Shown in pieces: positions 63,774 to 64,000 of a stretch of 64,000 nucleotides of DNA. Below the pieces are notes generated by a model. That model searched no databases. It had not been told where the DNA came from and saw only the letters and a program-made list of their open reading frames with translations. Position numbers and translations under genes: made by a program. This DNA comes from Nitrospirales bacterium (lineage in GTDB: Bacteria > Nitrospirota > Nitrospiria > Nitrospirales > UBA8639). Positions within the stretch are counted from its first letter, which is position 1, and each line of letters opens with the position of its first letter. The stretch is taken from assembly GCA_021604105.1 (NCBI GenBank), contig BQIW01000004.1:1-64000 (forward strand), written 5' to 3'.

Positions 63774-64000
63774 TTACTCTGCCGCTTTCTCAGCCTCTCC
63801 ATCAGCTGGAGCCTCGACGGCAGGAGCATCACCTCCAGGTGCTGACCCGGCTGTTCCCGCAGGAACCCATTGCTTTTTCGCAACATCATACTCCATGCCC
63901 TTGAGCCCAAAGCTAGCTTCATACGCAATGACTTTCCAGATGGCGTCCTCTGAAAGCTTGCTTTTCCACGCCTTCATTTTTGTCCCTTTAACTCCCTCAG
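63774..64000 (-). CDS. Cytochrome c, C-terminal part only
   Basis: The frame is open to the right edge of the window and continues beyond it. The visible 75 residues end a cytochrome c domain (MKAWKSKLSEDAIWKVIAYE, where the first Met is the likely axial ligand) and a Pro/Ala-rich tail. An internal ATG at 63977 is not the true start. It is the most upstream gene of the respiratory operon visible here, 38 bp before the bd-like gene. Confidence 0.85.
   Translation of the reverse strand, partial: EGVKGTKMKAWKSKLSEDAIWKVIAYEASFGLKGMEYDVAKKQWVPAGTAGSAPGGDAPAVEAPADGEAEKAAE

Noticed and set aside
1-64000. CRISPR arrays, rRNA operons, prophage or toxin-antitoxin loci
   Set aside because: I looked for regularly spaced direct repeats, rRNA sequence, integrase genes and paired small toxin genes and saw none.

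Overview
The window most likely comes from the chromosome of a Nitrospira-type nitrite oxidiser (phylum Nitrospirota). The clearest sign is the right end: one minus-strand operon combining a Rieske/cytochrome b module, two cytochrome bd-like subunit I proteins, several membrane-attached c-type cytochromes and an ethylbenzene-dehydrogenase-type heme-b protein, a combination typical of Nitrospira respiratory loci. Base composition looks close to 50% G+C except in the first 1.8 kb, which would suit a marine (N. marina-like) lineage; this placement is inference.

Layout. 1-1813: a complete IS4-family insertion sequence with 19-bp perfect terminal inverted repeats, a small accessory ORF, and a transposase whose 5' part lies in another frame across an A8 run. 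1971-24159 (all minus strand): the division and cell wall cluster, transcribed rsmH-ftsL-ftsI-murE-murF-mraY-murD-ftsW-murG-murC-murB-ddl-ftsQ-ftsA-ftsZ-pgeF-yggS-yggT-divIVA-serine hydrolase. mraZ is absent from its usual place, but a strong sigma70-type promoter before rsmH is followed by two TGGGA repeats spaced like a MraZ operator. 24344-33306: housekeeping genes asnS, a rhodanese (plus strand), a sugar-nucleotide epimerase, tlyA, xseB, xseA, ymdB, rny, zapA and a zapB-like gene. A 0.7-kb gap between zapA and rny holds a terminator and a candidate structured RNA. 33350-35620: a TPR-containing lytic transglycosylase.

35957-43436 is a signal-transduction block: an HDOD protein, three histidine kinases of the HNVGN type (one with a degenerate ATP-lid region), a receiver-kinase hybrid and a stand-alone receiver. 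The receivers share an insertion after the first helix, and two of the kinases carry degenerate receiver domains at their N-termini. 44219-47677 is a plus-strand trifunctional lysophospholipid transporter/acyltransferase/acyl-ACP synthetase (Aas-like). A TPR protein, two tiny genes, tRNA-Thr(CGT), a DUF2914 protein and a UbiA prenyltransferase follow.

52869-64000 (minus strand, running off the right edge) is the respiratory operon. Its products probably form a membrane quinol-oxidising assembly: quinol electrons would pass through cytochrome b and Rieske to c-type hemes, with the bd-like subunits and the heme-b protein as further electron-carrying partners. The order and tight spacing are seen; the electron path is inferred.
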